The notes: generated by a model not told the origin, from the sequence alone. Counted from the first letter of the stretch, positions 25,201 to 33,596 are shown. The stretch is 64,000 nt of DNA from Oscillospiraceae bacterium (GCA_900768995.1 CAAGEZ010000042.1:99899-163898); one strand, 5' to 3'. A program made the numbers and translations.

Positions 25201-26568
25201 TGAAAATGTGTCGCAAAGCTCAAGGTCACGGAGCCTTACAGCACCGTACTCGATTATCCTCTCGCCCGTTGCCGAAAATCCCGTTGTCTCAAGGTCGAAA
25301 ACGATAAGCTCGCCTTTGAGGGGTACATCTTTATACACACGGACAGCCTCAACGATATCATCGACCGAATACGCCTCACAGCCGTAGATTATTTTAAAAT
25401 CGCCGCCGCTCTTTCTGATATCATCGCAGGCCGCAACGGCTTCGGGGAATGCCTGAACTCCGCCGTGGTCGGTAATGGCGATCGCCTTGTGTCCCCAGGA
25501 ATATGCACGCTTTATAAGCTTGTCCGCAGGGGTAATTGCGTCCATCTGAGACATATTCGTATGCATATGGAGCTCAACACGCTTTTCCTCGCAGGTGTCC
25601 GTCCTGTCCTTTTTCTTCACAAGCATAATGTCGTTTGCACGGAGAACAAATTCATTATCAAACGTATCAAAGTCCACCCTGCCCCTGATAATGGCAGTAG
25701 TGCCCTTTTTCAGCGTACTGAGGATATTTTCACTGTCCTTGTCCGCAAAATCCTTAATGGAGATAGAACCCGTATAGTCGGTAAGGCTCACTGTGGTTAT
25801 TCGCTTTTCCTCGCCCTTTTTGTTCTTTATCTCCTTTTCGGCATAATCAAAAATGTCACCCCAGATAACAATGCCGTTCTGCGGCTCGTAAATATCGCCG
25901 ATATTAGTAACACTGTCCGCAAAGATCCGCTTGCCCTTGATTATCTGAGCACCCTCGCTCATAACGGGGATAGTCTTGAAATCAACGGAAACTATCTCTT
26001 CCTTGGGAGGTGCGGAAAATGCAGGCTTCTGCGGTGCATCGGGGTCAGGCATAGGGATAGAGCTTTCATACGCCTGTCTCAGCTGTTCCTCATAGCTATC
26101 CTGTTGGGACTGCTTTTCAATGAGCTTTACTCCCAGTTTTACAGAAAATTCGTCATTTATAAGCTTGGAAAGAGCCGCCTCGAAGCCCGCCCTTGAAAGC
26201 AGCTCCGCACCGCCTCTTTTTAACTCAATGTGCAGGATATTGTTGTCTATGTAATAAAATGCACCGTTCAGATGACCGTTTATAACAGCCATATCCTGCT
26301 TTAAGCGCATTACAAGCTCAGGCGTGTACTTTGCATCAAGCATATCGGGAGTATATCGGCAGTTCACACGGATAAGGTCAAGTCCCACAGCTTTTGCGGC
26401 AGCACGCTCAAATTCGTCAAGATTTTCAAAGCGCTGGAGCTGGAGAAATGTGGCGTAAAGATACATTTTCTTTCCGTCCTTGCTGCGGCAAATGCGTATC
26501 AGTTCGCCCTTGCCCACAGGGTTGGGTATCTTATCAGTGTATTCCGAAAAAAGCTCTTTTATAAGCAA
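22246..26568 (-). CDS. polC: DNA polymerase III alpha subunit, PolC type
   Basis: 1440 residues, the normal PolC length. It is the main replicative polymerase of Firmicutes with built-in proofreading. Order: N-terminal domain, OB fold (about 230-325), PHP domain (VELHMHTNMSQMDAITPADK at about 330, interrupted by the exonuclease), DEDD 3'-5' exonuclease (LIVFDLETTGFSATGERIIE at about 423, LIAHNAGFDTAFIK, HHRAFEDAKMLGRIF), remainder of PHP, then the C-family palm with zinc-binding Cys residues (YLCPNCKNSEFFL, PKVCPKCGTEYI) and NGDKAPDIDLNFSGEYQ (catalytic Asp pair). Its first codons overlap ispG by 10 nt, indicating coupled translation. Confidence 0.98.
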   Translation of the reverse strand: MLIKELFSEYTDKIPNPVGKGELIRICRSKDGKKMYLYATFLQLQRFENLDEFERAAAKAVGLDLIRVNCRYTPDMLDAKYTPELVMRLKQDMAVINGHLNGAFYYIDNNILHIELKRGGAELLSRAGFEAALSKLINDEFSVKLGVKLIEKQSQQDSYEEQLRQAYESSIPMPDPDAPQKPAFSAPPKEEIVSVDFKTIPVMSEGAQIIKGKRIFADSVTNIGDIYEPQNGIVIWGDIFDYAEKEIKNKKGEEKRITTVSLTDYTGSISIKDFADKDSENILSTLKKGTTAIIRGRVDFDTFDNEFVLRANDIMLVKKKDRTDTCEEKRVELHMHTNMSQMDAITPADKLIKRAYSWGHKAIAITDHGGVQAFPEAVAACDDIRKSGGDFKIIYGCEAYSVDDIVEAVRVYKDVPLKGELIVFDLETTGFSATGERIIEYGAVRLRDLELCDTFSSFADPEKPIPERITKLTGITGEMVEGAPSQKEALEKFIEYCGENPVLIAHNAGFDTAFIKAECVRQGIKFNFSIIDTVVMCRSMLPELKKHKLNIVAKHLGLGEFDHHRAFEDAKMLGRIFIKLAARLIDEEGCVNISDINKVTKNVDPKSLRAYHQIILAKNNAGLKNLYKLVSFGHIKYYHRRPRIPMSELITHREGLIVGSACEAGELFTAVRDGRPWDVLCDIASFYDYLEIQPVMNNGFLIRDEDYDNIKTVEDLQEFNKTIVKLGDALNIPVVATCDVHFMDPSDAIFRKILMYDKFADAEHQPPLYLRTTDEMLEEFAYLGKEKAYEVVVTNTNKIADMVDPDIRPIPPGTFTPSMDNAEEELPRITWQRAKKMYGDPLPDIVQKRLDKELNSIIKNGFAVLYMIAQKLVANSNEHGYQVGSRGSVGSSFVANMSGISEVNSLPPHYLCPNCKNSEFFLDGTYGSGYDLPPKVCPKCGTEYIREGHDIPFETFLGFNGDKAPDIDLNFSGEYQTSAHKYTETLFGPENVFKAGTTGSVAEKTAYGYVKHYLEAVGKKVSRAEENRLTLGCTGVKRTTGQHPGGMVVVPSDYEVYDFTAVQHPAEDPKSNFITTHFDFHSLHDTILKLDELGHDVPTLYKHLEDMTGVLTKDIFPADEKVMSLYASPEALGVTAEDIGWQTGTLAIPEMGTGFAMQMLLDAKPKRFSDLLQISGLSHGTDVWLGNAQDLIKNGICTISEVIGCRDGIMTYLIYHGVDPNLSFKIMEITRKGKAPKLLTEEMKQTMRDHDVPEWYIESCLKIKYMFPKAHAAAYVIAANKLAWYKVYYPLEFYATIFTVRGEDFDAETAMLGRNAVKLKMNEIKAKGNDKTAKDSGTYDMLLLTNEMMARGYDFLPINIYKSHATKYTVEDGKIRLPFSSAGGIGENAAKSLYDAVQAGDFISIDELQEKSGVSNSVIDKLVSLGAMGDLPKSDQISLF

Positions 26569-27620
26569 TTTTTATCTTCCTCCCGAAGTTTGTCTATCTC
26601 TTTGAGCAGCTCACCGAGGACTTCATCTTCCCTGACTTTTCTAAGAAGCTGTCCTTTTCTGAAAATAACAGCACAGCCGTCGCCGCCTGCGATTCCAATG
26701 TCAGCCTCTCTCGCCTCACCCGGACCATTCACCGCACAGCCCATAACAGCAACGGTTATGTCAAGTGGAATGTCCTTTACAGCCAGTTCAACGTCCTTTG
26801 CAAGCTTTACAAGGTCAATCTTCGTCCGTCCGCAGGTGGGGCAGGAAACAAATTTTACTCCGTGACCCTTTCCCACAGCCATAAGAATATCCTTTGCCGC
26901 CGCAATTTCCTTAACAGGGTCATCGGTAAGGGACACACGTATGGTCTCGCCGATGCCGTCACAAAGAAGCGAGCCTATTCCCACGGCGGACTTGATAAGT
27001 CCCATTCTCTCAGTGCCCGCCTCGGTAACGCCGAGATGAAGCGGATAACAGGTCTTTTCCGCTGCGAGACGGTATGCGTCGATCATTGTCTTGACATCGG
27101 ACGATTTTATAGAAATAACGATATCATTAAAATCACACTGTTCAAGGAGAGCGGCGTGGTTCATTGCGCTTTCAACAAGAGCTTCCGCACAGGGTCTGCC
27201 GTATTTAGCAAGGAGCTCTTTTTCAAGCGAACCCGAATTAACACCTATCCTTATGGGGATATTCCGTGCCTTACAGCAGTCTGCAACTGCCTTTACCCTG
27301 TCAATTCCGCCGATATTTCCGGGATTTATGCGTATCTTGTCAACTCCTGCGGCGGCACATTCAAGGGCAATTCGGTAGTCAAAATGGATATCCGCCACAA
27401 GGGGGATAGAAACAGCCTCTTTAATGGCAGGAATAAGCTTCACCGCTTCCATATTTGGGATAGAAGCCCTGACTATCTCACAGCCTGCTTTTTCAAGCTC
27501 GACCGCCTGCCTTACGCTGCCCTCAATGTCCTCTGCGGGCACATTCAGCATTGACTGTATATAAATTTTACTGCCGTCAAGAGTAAGTCCTCCGACTTTA
27601 ACAGGGTGAAGCTTTCTCAT
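26559..27620 (-). CDS. ispG: (E)-4-hydroxy-3-methylbut-2-enyl-diphosphate synthase IspG
   Basis: 353 residues. It reduces methylerythritol cyclodiphosphate to HMBPP in the MEP isoprenoid pathway. Seen: VGGLTLDGSKIYIQSMLNVP, IPLVADIHFDYRIALECAAA, KIRINPGNIG, PIRIGVNSGSLEKELLAKYG, and the Fe-S cluster ligands FVSCPTCGRTKIDL and VAVMGCAVNGPGEA (three Cys) plus a late Glu. Lies between rseP and polC, where proS sits in Bacillus, and shares the operon with dxr, another MEP enzyme. Confidence 0.97.
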   Translation of the reverse strand: MRKLHPVKVGGLTLDGSKIYIQSMLNVPAEDIEGSVRQAVELEKAGCEIVRASIPNMEAVKLIPAIKEAVSIPLVADIHFDYRIALECAAAGVDKIRINPGNIGGIDRVKAVADCCKARNIPIRIGVNSGSLEKELLAKYGRPCAEALVESAMNHAALLEQCDFNDIVISIKSSDVKTMIDAYRLAAEKTCYPLHLGVTEAGTERMGLIKSAVGIGSLLCDGIGETIRVSLTDDPVKEIAAAKDILMAVGKGHGVKFVSCPTCGRTKIDLVKLAKDVELAVKDIPLDITVAVMGCAVNGPGEAREADIGIAGGDGCAVIFRKGQLLRKVREDEVLGELLKEIDKLREEDKNCL

Positions 27621-27631
27621 AAGATCATTCC

Positions 27632-28672
27632 TTAAATAAATATATTTTTAACGTCATTGAATGTAACGATTATCATAAGGAGCATAAGCAGGGCAAACCC
27701 CGCAAAATGTACCATTCCCTCGGTCTCAGCCTTTATTGGTTTTCGGCGTATCGCTTCGATGATAAGGAACACAAGTCTGCCGCCGTCAAGTGCAGGCAGA
27801 GGCAAGAGATTAAAAATTCCCACATTGACGCTAATAAGCATTGCAATGTCAAGAAGATATCCGATATCAAAGCCCGATTCCTGAGCACTTTCGGATATCA
27901 CAGTCACAATACCCACTGGTCCCTGAAGATTGTTAAGCCCGTATTTTCCCGAAATAAGGTCTCTAAGGGACATAAGAATGAGCCTTGAATAGTACATAAA
28001 TTTATTTGCTGCGGCAGGAAGAAGCTCTGCGGCAGTCATATTCTTCATATAGACCTTGAAATCGTAATTAAGAACACGCTCACCAGTTTCTTCATCGACC
28101 GTCAGCCCAAACTTAACGCCGTTAAACGTGAGCTTTTCACCGTCACGCTCCACAACAAAATCAAGAACGCCGTCCTCGTCATTTCTCAGCTCGTAAATGA
28201 TATCATTGGCGGTGAAAATATGAAGTCCGTTGACCTTAGTTATCCTGTCGCCTACAGCCATTCCCGCAGCCTCACAGCCGGAGCCGGGAACTATCTCTGC
28301 GATAATTGTTGTAGTCACCTTGCCTGCCGCAAGAAATATTATTATCGAAAGAATAAAACCGAGTATCAGATTCATTATTGCACCTGCGGCGATAACGGCT
28401 ATCCTGCGCCACACAGACTTGTTTCGGAAACTGTTTTCATTGTCCGATTCCACGTCCTCGCCCATTGAGCAGAATCCGCCGAGTGGCAGCAGGCGGAGGG
28501 TAAAAAGTGTGTGCTTTCCCTGCTTTTTGAAGATAACAGGTCCCATACCTATCGCAAATTCCTGCACATCAATGCCGCATTTTCTTGCAACGATAAAATG
28601 GCCGAATTCGTGAACAACAACGATAACGCAGAATATCAGAACAGCACTGATAATTGAAATGACTGTACTCAT
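27632..28672 (-). CDS. rseP: Site-2 intramembrane zinc metalloprotease RseP/RasP
   Basis: 346 residues. Membrane helix 1 carries IVVHEFGHFIVARKCGID with the zinc-binding HExxH. Then come GPVIFKKQGKHTLFTLRLLP, LPLGGFCSMGED, a second membrane segment, a PDZ domain (about 125-200: GSGCEAAGMAVGDRITKVNG), and the C-terminal motif FNLLPLPALDGGRLVF, whose Asp completes the metal site. It cuts transmembrane anti-sigma factors and signal peptides within the membrane. Its place between dxr and ispG/polC is the conserved Firmicutes arrangement. Confidence 0.96.
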   Translation of the reverse strand: MSTVISIISAVLIFCVIVVVHEFGHFIVARKCGIDVQEFAIGMGPVIFKKQGKHTLFTLRLLPLGGFCSMGEDVESDNENSFRNKSVWRRIAVIAAGAIMNLILGFILSIIIFLAAGKVTTTIIAEIVPGSGCEAAGMAVGDRITKVNGLHIFTANDIIYELRNDEDGVLDFVVERDGEKLTFNGVKFGLTVDEETGERVLNYDFKVYMKNMTAAELLPAAANKFMYYSRLILMSLRDLISGKYGLNNLQGPVGIVTVISESAQESGFDIGYLLDIAMLISVNVGIFNLLPLPALDGGRLVFLIIEAIRRKPIKAETEGMVHFAGFALLMLLMIIVTFNDVKNIFI

Positions 28673-28693
28673 TTATTCCTCCAGAAAAAAATA

Positions 28694-29845
28694 TCAGCAG
28701 AATCTGCTGTCTATGTAAGCCCTAGCCGCAGCGTCAGCATCAAGCACAGCGTCAAGCGTATCCGCAGGCTTCACGGCAATGCTTTCAAGAGCACCGCTTA
28801 CTCCCCTGCCGATATCACCGAAACCAATTTTTCCGTCAAGGAAAAGCTCAACCGCTCTCTCATTTGCGCCGTTGACGATGCTTCCGGCAGTTCCGCCTGT
28901 TTCAGCTGCCTTTACCGCCGTTTTAAGGCAAACAAAGGTGTCATAATCGGGCTTTGCAAATGTAAGATTTCCATAATCTGTCAGTGAAAGCTCACCCGAC
29001 AGCGACTCGCATCTTTCGGGATATGTAAGTGCAAGCTGAATTGGTATCTTCATATCAGGCACGCCAAGCTGGGCAATGACCGCATTGTCCGCAAGAACGA
29101 CAGCCGAATGGATAACGCTTTGCCTGTGGACGACTATCTCCACCTGAGAGGGCTTCACGCCGAACAAATGGCAGGCTTCCATAAGCTCCAGCCCCTTGTT
29201 CATCAGTGTGGCACTGTCAACAGTAATTTTACGTCCCATTGACCAGTTCGGGTGCTTTAAAGCCTGCTCAACTGTCACATTTTCAAGCTCAGCCGATGTT
29301 TTTTCGAAGAACGGACCACCCGAAGCTGTGAGGATAATTCCCTTGAGCTGCTTTTTCACATCGCCCTTTATTCCCATAATGCACTGAAAAATTGCGCTGT
29401 GTTCGCTGTCGATAGGGAGAATGGTTATGCCCTTTTCGGCGGCAAGCTTCATAACGATATCGCCGCCTGCCACTAGGGTCTCCTTGTTTGCGAGTGCCAC
29501 CTGCATACCGCTTTCAAGGGCTGCAATAGTGGGTCTCAGCCCAACCATACCGACCACCGCATTAACGGTAATGTCAGCCGCTTTATCCGCAGCCAGCTCG
29601 CAAAGTCCGTCTATGCCCGTGAGTATTTCGGTATCGGTATCAAAAAGCTCATCTTTAAGTGGCTTGTAATATTTCTCGTCAAAAATGCAAACTCGCTTTA
29701 TGTTAAATTCTCTTGCCTGCTCCGCAAGCTTTTTGTAATTGCTCTTAACAGCCGCAGAATGTATCTCAAAACCGTGGCGGCGGCATACATCTGCTGTCTG
29801 AGTGCCGATAGATCCGCCCGAACCAAGGAGATTTATCTTCTTCAA
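28694..29845 (-). CDS. dxr: 1-deoxy-D-xylulose 5-phosphate reductoisomerase
   Basis: 383 residues. It turns DXP into MEP using NADPH, the first committed MEP step. Seen: KKINLLGSGGSIGTQTADVC (NADPH-binding GSxGSIGTQ), VGLRPTIAALESGMQVALAN followed by KETLVAGG, LPIDSEHSAIFQCI (metal-site residues), LTASGGPFF, HPNWSMGRKITVDSATLMNK, GLELMEACHLF and VVHRQSVIHSAV. All catalytic loops are intact. Between cdsA and rseP. Confidence 0.97.
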   Translation of the reverse strand: MKKINLLGSGGSIGTQTADVCRRHGFEIHSAAVKSNYKKLAEQAREFNIKRVCIFDEKYYKPLKDELFDTDTEILTGIDGLCELAADKAADITVNAVVGMVGLRPTIAALESGMQVALANKETLVAGGDIVMKLAAEKGITILPIDSEHSAIFQCIMGIKGDVKKQLKGIILTASGGPFFEKTSAELENVTVEQALKHPNWSMGRKITVDSATLMNKGLELMEACHLFGVKPSQVEIVVHRQSVIHSAVVLADNAVIAQLGVPDMKIPIQLALTYPERCESLSGELSLTDYGNLTFAKPDYDTFVCLKTAVKAAETGGTAGSIVNGANERAVELFLDGKIGFGDIGRGVSGALESIAVKPADTLDAVLDADAAARAYIDSRFC

Positions 29846-29878
29846 TTATCCCATATCCTTTCACAAATGTTCCGTCAA

Positions 29879-29938
29879 AAAAATCAAGGTGCTGCCCTGC
29901 CCCGAAAATGTCCGAGCCGAAACAGCACCGATATTTTT
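29879..29938 (-). terminator. Hairpin between cdsA and dxr, possible partial terminator
   Basis: On the minus strand CGGTGCTG and CAGCACC pair across a 30-nt C/G-rich loop, with TTGATTTTTTT behind. It lies within an operon, so it may reduce rather than stop read-through. Confidence 0.5.
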
Positions 29939-29941
29939 TCA

Positions 29942-30805
29942 TCAGCTTACGGAATGAATAAATATTTTCTGACCGAAAGCGTTAAATACAAGCATTATAT
30001 AGGGAAGAACGAAATATACGCTGTCAAATCTGTCCACAACGCCGCCGTGTCCGGGAAGAATTTTTCCGTAATCCTTGATGTTGTACTCACGCTTCAGAAG
30101 CGATGCCGAAAGGTCGCCCACCATACTGATAACAGCGGCGATAAGCATTATCACTCCAAGCGCCAAATAATTCACATCAAAATCAATTCCCTTGAATGTG
30201 TGCATAACATATTTGTAGCCCATTCCGTAAAGAACGAACACAACAGCAGTTACAATAAGTCCGCCAACTGCACCCTCCACCGTCTTTTTCGGGGATATGT
30301 CAGGGCAAAGCTTATGCTTTCCGCAGGCGGTTCCAACGAAATATGCGCCCGCATCGGGTATCCAGGCAGCCATAAGAGCCATCACTACATAACATATGCC
30401 GTGAACAGTGCTCATATTCTTCAAAGATACAAGACAGGTTATGGAAAGTGTTACAAGACAGGTCACAGTGACCATAACCGCAAGCTTGTCAAAAGGAAGC
30501 TTTTTGTGATCTGCCACATAGCCCGCAAACATAAAGAACACGATGACCGATGCCGCAAATATCCTCCATATCATACCTATCTGCGGGAACCAGGTAAGCA
30601 TCGGTATGACTGCCGCAAAAAGCAGGCACATTCCGAAGTGAACGGGATATTTTTTGCAGCCGCAGACGTTAAGCACTTCGTAAACGGACATAACAGCAAC
30701 AAAAGCCACAAAAATCGGAAAGATTATCGTGTTGTTAAGACAAAGCACGGCAATGCCGAGCGAAATGCCCACAACCGCAGTAAGCAGCCGCTGTTTCATC
30801 TTCAA
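29942..30805 (-). CDS. cdsA: Phosphatidate cytidylyltransferase CdsA
   Basis: 287 residues, seven or eight hydrophobic segments. It makes CDP-diacylglycerol from CTP and phosphatidic acid, the branch point of phospholipid synthesis. The family signature is intact near the C-terminus: ISMVGDLSASLLKREYNIKD then YGKILPGHGGVVDRFDSVYF (the Asp residues bind Mg2+). Upstream AAWIPDAGAYFVGTACGKHK and SPKKTVEGAVGG also fit. It overlaps uppS by 4 nt. Confidence 0.95.
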   Translation of the reverse strand: MKMKQRLLTAVVGISLGIAVLCLNNTIIFPIFVAFVAVMSVYEVLNVCGCKKYPVHFGMCLLFAAVIPMLTWFPQIGMIWRIFAASVIVFFMFAGYVADHKKLPFDKLAVMVTVTCLVTLSITCLVSLKNMSTVHGICYVVMALMAAWIPDAGAYFVGTACGKHKLCPDISPKKTVEGAVGGLIVTAVVFVLYGMGYKYVMHTFKGIDFDVNYLALGVIMLIAAVISMVGDLSASLLKREYNIKDYGKILPGHGGVVDRFDSVYFVLPYIMLVFNAFGQKIFIHSVS

Positions 30806-31467
30806 ACACCTCCGAATCGTCTGCTGCGTGACGCAAAGGAATCAAGAGCTTTTCTCAGCTCTTTTTCATCAAAGTCAGGCCACAGCGTGTCTGTGAAGTA
30901 AAATTCCGCATAAGCGGACTGCCAGAGAAGAAAGTTTGATAGTCTCTGCTCTCCGCTTGATCTTATTATCAGGTCTGCATCAGGTGCGGAGCCTGTGTAA
31001 AGCATACCCGAAAAAGTTTTTTCATCTATATCATTAGGGGTGATATCACCGTCGGCACAAAGATGTGCAAGCCGCTTTGCAGCGTAAAGAATGTCATCTC
31101 TGCCGCCGTAGTTCATAGCGAACATTATCGTCATAGAGGTGTACTGCGCCGAATTTTTTTCAAGCTCGGTCATTCTTATCCGAAGGTCATCAGGAAACGG
31201 AGCTTTATCTCCAAGAAAGCATATTCTCGCTTTCTGTCCGGCAAATTTCTCCGCCTCGTTCAGATACTCCTTGAAAAGCTTCATCAGAGCATCTACCTCT
31301 TCGGTCGGGCGCTTCCAGTTTTCAGTGGAAAAAGCATAAAAAGTCACATATTTTATGCCTATCCTGCGGCAGCTGTCAATGACCTTTTTAAGAGCCTCAG
31401 CTCCTGCCTTGTGACCGAAGCTTCTCGGCATACCACGCTTTGCAGCCCATCTTCCGTTGCCGTCCAT
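30802..31467 (-). CDS. uppS: Undecaprenyl diphosphate synthase; true start lies upstream and is not canonical
   Basis: The listed interval begins at the first ATG and encodes 221 residues. It adds isopentenyl units to farnesyl-PP to make the lipid carrier for cell-wall synthesis. Seen: MDGNGRWAAKRGMPRSFGHK (catalytic Asp), YVTFYAFSTENWKRPTEEVD, MTIMFAMNYGGRDDILYAAK, DLIIRSSGEQRLSNFLLWQS and AEFYFTDTLWPDF. Family members always have HIAIIMDGNGRWA, and the codons just upstream of this ATG read LPRHIGFI in frame, so translation must begin earlier. Between this ATG and the in-frame TGA at 31546-31548 there is no ATG, GTG or TTG. Candidates are ATA (31527-31525, behind GAGAGGG) or CTG (31491-31489). 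Confidence 0.9.
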   Translation of the reverse strand: MDGNGRWAAKRGMPRSFGHKAGAEALKKVIDSCRRIGIKYVTFYAFSTENWKRPTEEVDALMKLFKEYLNEAEKFAGQKARICFLGDKAPFPDDLRIRMTELEKNSAQYTSMTIMFAMNYGGRDDILYAAKRLAHLCADGDITPNDIDEKTFSGMLYTGSAPDADLIIRSSGEQRLSNFLLWQSAYAEFYFTDTLWPDFDEKELRKALDSFASRSRRFGGV

Positions 31468-31566
31468 AATAAATCCGATGTGACGGGGCAGAACGGAAAG
31501 TGCGTCTTTATTTTCAGCGGCTACTATAACTACACGCCCTCTCTGTCAGCATTATGATGAAGAAAA

Positions 31567-32121
31567 TCAGACTGTCATTATTTCCTTTTCCTTGGCAACA
31601 ACAGCTGCATCAACATCCTCAACAGCCTTGTCTGTTACCTTCTGGAGGTCCTTTTCAAAGCCCTTCAGATCGTCCTCTGTGATCTCAGAGTTCTTCTTCA
31701 TTGCCTTGAGCTTGTCAAGAGCGTCACGCCTTGCGTTTCTGATAGTTACCTTGGCTTCCTCGCCGATGTTCTTTACCTGCTTAACAAGCTCCTTTCTGCG
31801 TTCCTCAGTGGGCTGAGGGAAAGCGAGACGAAGGCACTTGCCGTCGTTTGTGGGAGTGATTCCGATATCGGAAGCCTGAATTGCCTTTTCGATGTTCTTA
31901 AGAGAAGAAATGTCCCAGGGCTGGATAACGAGAACTCTTGCCTCGGAAACGCTGATAGCTGCCATAGCATTGATAGCTGTGGGAGTTCCATAGTAATCGA
32001 CCTGGACCTTGTCGAGGATAGCAGGGTTTGCTCTGCCTGCTCTGATAGTGGTAAATTCTCTTTCGAGAGCGGAAAGGCACTTGTTCATTTTATCCTGAGC
32101 TGTTTTGATCTGTTCGTTCAT
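31567..32121 (-). CDS. frr: Ribosome recycling factor
   Basis: 184 residues, standard length. It splits post-termination ribosomes together with EF-G. Seen: KMNKCLSALEREFTTIRAGR with ANPAILDKVQVDYYGTPTAI, ISVSEARVLVIQPWD, IGITPTNDGKCLRLAFPQPT, EERRKELVKQVK and VTIRNARRDALDKLKAMKKN. It lies between pyrH and uppS, as in most Firmicutes. Confidence 0.98.
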   Translation of the reverse strand: MNEQIKTAQDKMNKCLSALEREFTTIRAGRANPAILDKVQVDYYGTPTAINAMAAISVSEARVLVIQPWDISSLKNIEKAIQASDIGITPTNDGKCLRLAFPQPTEERRKELVKQVKNIGEEAKVTIRNARRDALDKLKAMKKNSEITEDDLKGFEKDLQKVTDKAVEDVDAAVVAKEKEIMTV

Positions 32122-32169
32122 TTTAATAATTCCTTTCGGTGTAAAATTTATGCAGATAAATTATGCTTA

Positions 32170-32889
32170 TTATTCCTCGGGAACAACGAGAGTTCCCACA
32201 GCCTTGCCCATGCAGGCATCGTAGATATTCTCGGGACGGCTGAGGTCGAAAACAAGAATAGGAAGATTATTGTCCTTGCACATAGAAGCGGCAGTGCTGT
32301 CCATAACAGCAAGGTTTTTCACAAGTATCTCGTTGAATGTGAGCTTATCGTACTTCACAGCATCGTCATACTTGTTGGGATCCTTATCATAAACGCCGTC
32401 CACCATAGTTGCCTTAAGTACGATATCAGCCTCAATCTCCGCAGCTCTGAGGGTAGAAGCTGTGTCGGTGGAGAAGAAAGGATTTCCCGTTCCGCAGCCG
32501 AATATAACAACACGGCCCTTTTCAAAATGGCGTACAGCCTTGTTTCTTATGTAAGGCTCAGCCACCTGAGGCATAGAAATAGCTGTCTGAACACGGACAT
32601 CAAGACCCATTGATTCAAGAACATCAGCCACAGCAAGAGCATTCATAGTGGTGGCAAGCATACCGATGTGGTCAGCTCTTGTTCTGTCCATAGCACCGCT
32701 TGAACGGCCTCTCCAGAAATTTCCGCCGCCAACAACTATACCCATTTGAACTCCTGCCTCAACGCACTTCTTGATGCTTTCGCATATGGGTGTTATCACG
32801 CTGTAGTCAAGACCTGTTTTCTTGTTTCCCGCAAGAGCCTCACCTGAAAGCTTCAGCAGAACACGCTTGTATTTTATCTGATCGGACAT
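32170..32889 (-). CDS. pyrH: UMP kinase
   Basis: 239 residues from the ATG preceded by AAAGGAAG; a Met seven codons earlier contains that site and is not used. It phosphorylates UMP to UDP, amino-acid-kinase fold. Seen: YKRVLLKLSGEALAGNKKTG, MGIVVGGGNFWRGR, DHIGMLATTMNALAVADVLE, VVIFGCGTGNPFFSTDTAST and LRAAEIEADIVLKATMVDGV. First gene of the pyrH-frr-uppS-cdsA-dxr-rseP-ispG-polC series. Confidence 0.97.
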   Translation of the reverse strand: MSDQIKYKRVLLKLSGEALAGNKKTGLDYSVITPICESIKKCVEAGVQMGIVVGGGNFWRGRSSGAMDRTRADHIGMLATTMNALAVADVLESMGLDVRVQTAISMPQVAEPYIRNKAVRHFEKGRVVIFGCGTGNPFFSTDTASTLRAAEIEADIVLKATMVDGVYDKDPNKYDDAVKYDKLTFNEILVKNLAVMDSTAASMCKDNNLPILVFDLSRPENIYDACMGKAVGTLVVPEE

Positions 32890-32928
32890 TTGCGATATAC
32901 TTCCTTTCACGATACAGTTTTCATATTC

Positions 32929-32957
32929 ATTTTACACTATTTTACCTTAAATGTAAA
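32929..32957 (-). promoter_or_regulatory. Promoter upstream of pyrH
   Basis: Minus strand TTTACA (32957-32952), 17-nt spacer, TAAAAT (32934-32929), 40 nt before the chosen ATG. Confidence 0.65.
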
Positions 32958-32990
32958 GCATTTTTTGTAAAAATTTATCACCTTGACAAA

Positions 32991-33596
32991 TTATTTCACA
33001 TATTCATCAAAAATGCTTTCACACACCGAATTATCGACAGTAACGGCATACATATAGTAACCATCCTTTTCAGCGGAAACATAATTTTCAAGCTTGTCGT
33101 ATTCATCGGGATTGTAACCCTCAAAATCCTTTTTTCTTGTCTCAATTCTCTTTTCAGCTGCAGCCTTTACATCATCAACGCTGATATCAGCCGTATTGAT
33201 GACAAAAACCTCATCGGCAAATCCGCCCGAACCGCAAATATACATTGAAAAATCGCAGTCCTCGGGAACGGTAAGGTCAAGGTACATACCTATCCTGTCA
33301 GCACCCACCTCAGCCATTGAAGGCAGCTCAACAGACTCCATTATAGCAGCAGTAATATCCGCACAAGGCACAGCAACAGCTTCGGCGGTTGTCTCGCTCT
33401 CGGTCACAGATTCGGTCTCAGTTTCAGCCTGTTCGGAAGGTGCATCGGTCTGAGCCTCAGTCTCGGAAACGGTTTCTGAAGCGGTTATCTCAGTATATAC
33501 CCCCTCAGAGCCGTTTTCTGTCTCAGCTTCACCTGAGCAGGCACAAAAAGCAAGTGCGCACAGTGCCGCACAAGCGGCAGCAAAAGTTTTGTTCAT
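32991..33596 (-). CDS. DUF4358 lipoprotein
   Basis: 201 residues. Signal peptide with lipobox-like AFCAC (Cys about 20), a Glu/Thr/Ser-rich linker (about 22-75) and a C-terminal domain of about 125 residues (ADITAAIMESVELPSMAEVG, DRIGMYLDLTVPEDCDFSMY, VFVINTADISVDDVKAAAEK, YVSAEKDGYYMYAVTVDNSV) that fits DUF4358, a family of Clostridia lipoproteins of unknown function. Same strand as the SGNH hydrolase gene 75 nt upstream; the two may share a transcript. Confidence 0.82.
   Translation of the reverse strand: MNKTFAAACAALCALAFCACSGEAETENGSEGVYTEITASETVSETEAQTDAPSEQAETETESVTESETTAEAVAVPCADITAAIMESVELPSMAEVGADRIGMYLDLTVPEDCDFSMYICGSGGFADEVFVINTADISVDDVKAAAEKRIETRKKDFEGYNPDEYDKLENYVSAEKDGYYMYAVTVDNSVCESIFDEYVK

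Noticed and set aside
22477..26196. Several plus-strand open frames of 150-280 codons opposite polC
   Set aside because: They mirror the high-coding sense strand of polC and show no domain.
29759..30901. Long plus-strand open frame of 380 codons opposite cdsA and uppS
   Set aside because: It lies antisense to two clear genes and has a His/Lys/Tyr-rich composition typical of a shadow frame. No ribosome site or family.
30802..31467. uppS as a truncated pseudogene
   Set aside because: All later motifs are intact and the missing N-terminal strand is encoded in frame upstream; only the start codon is unclear.
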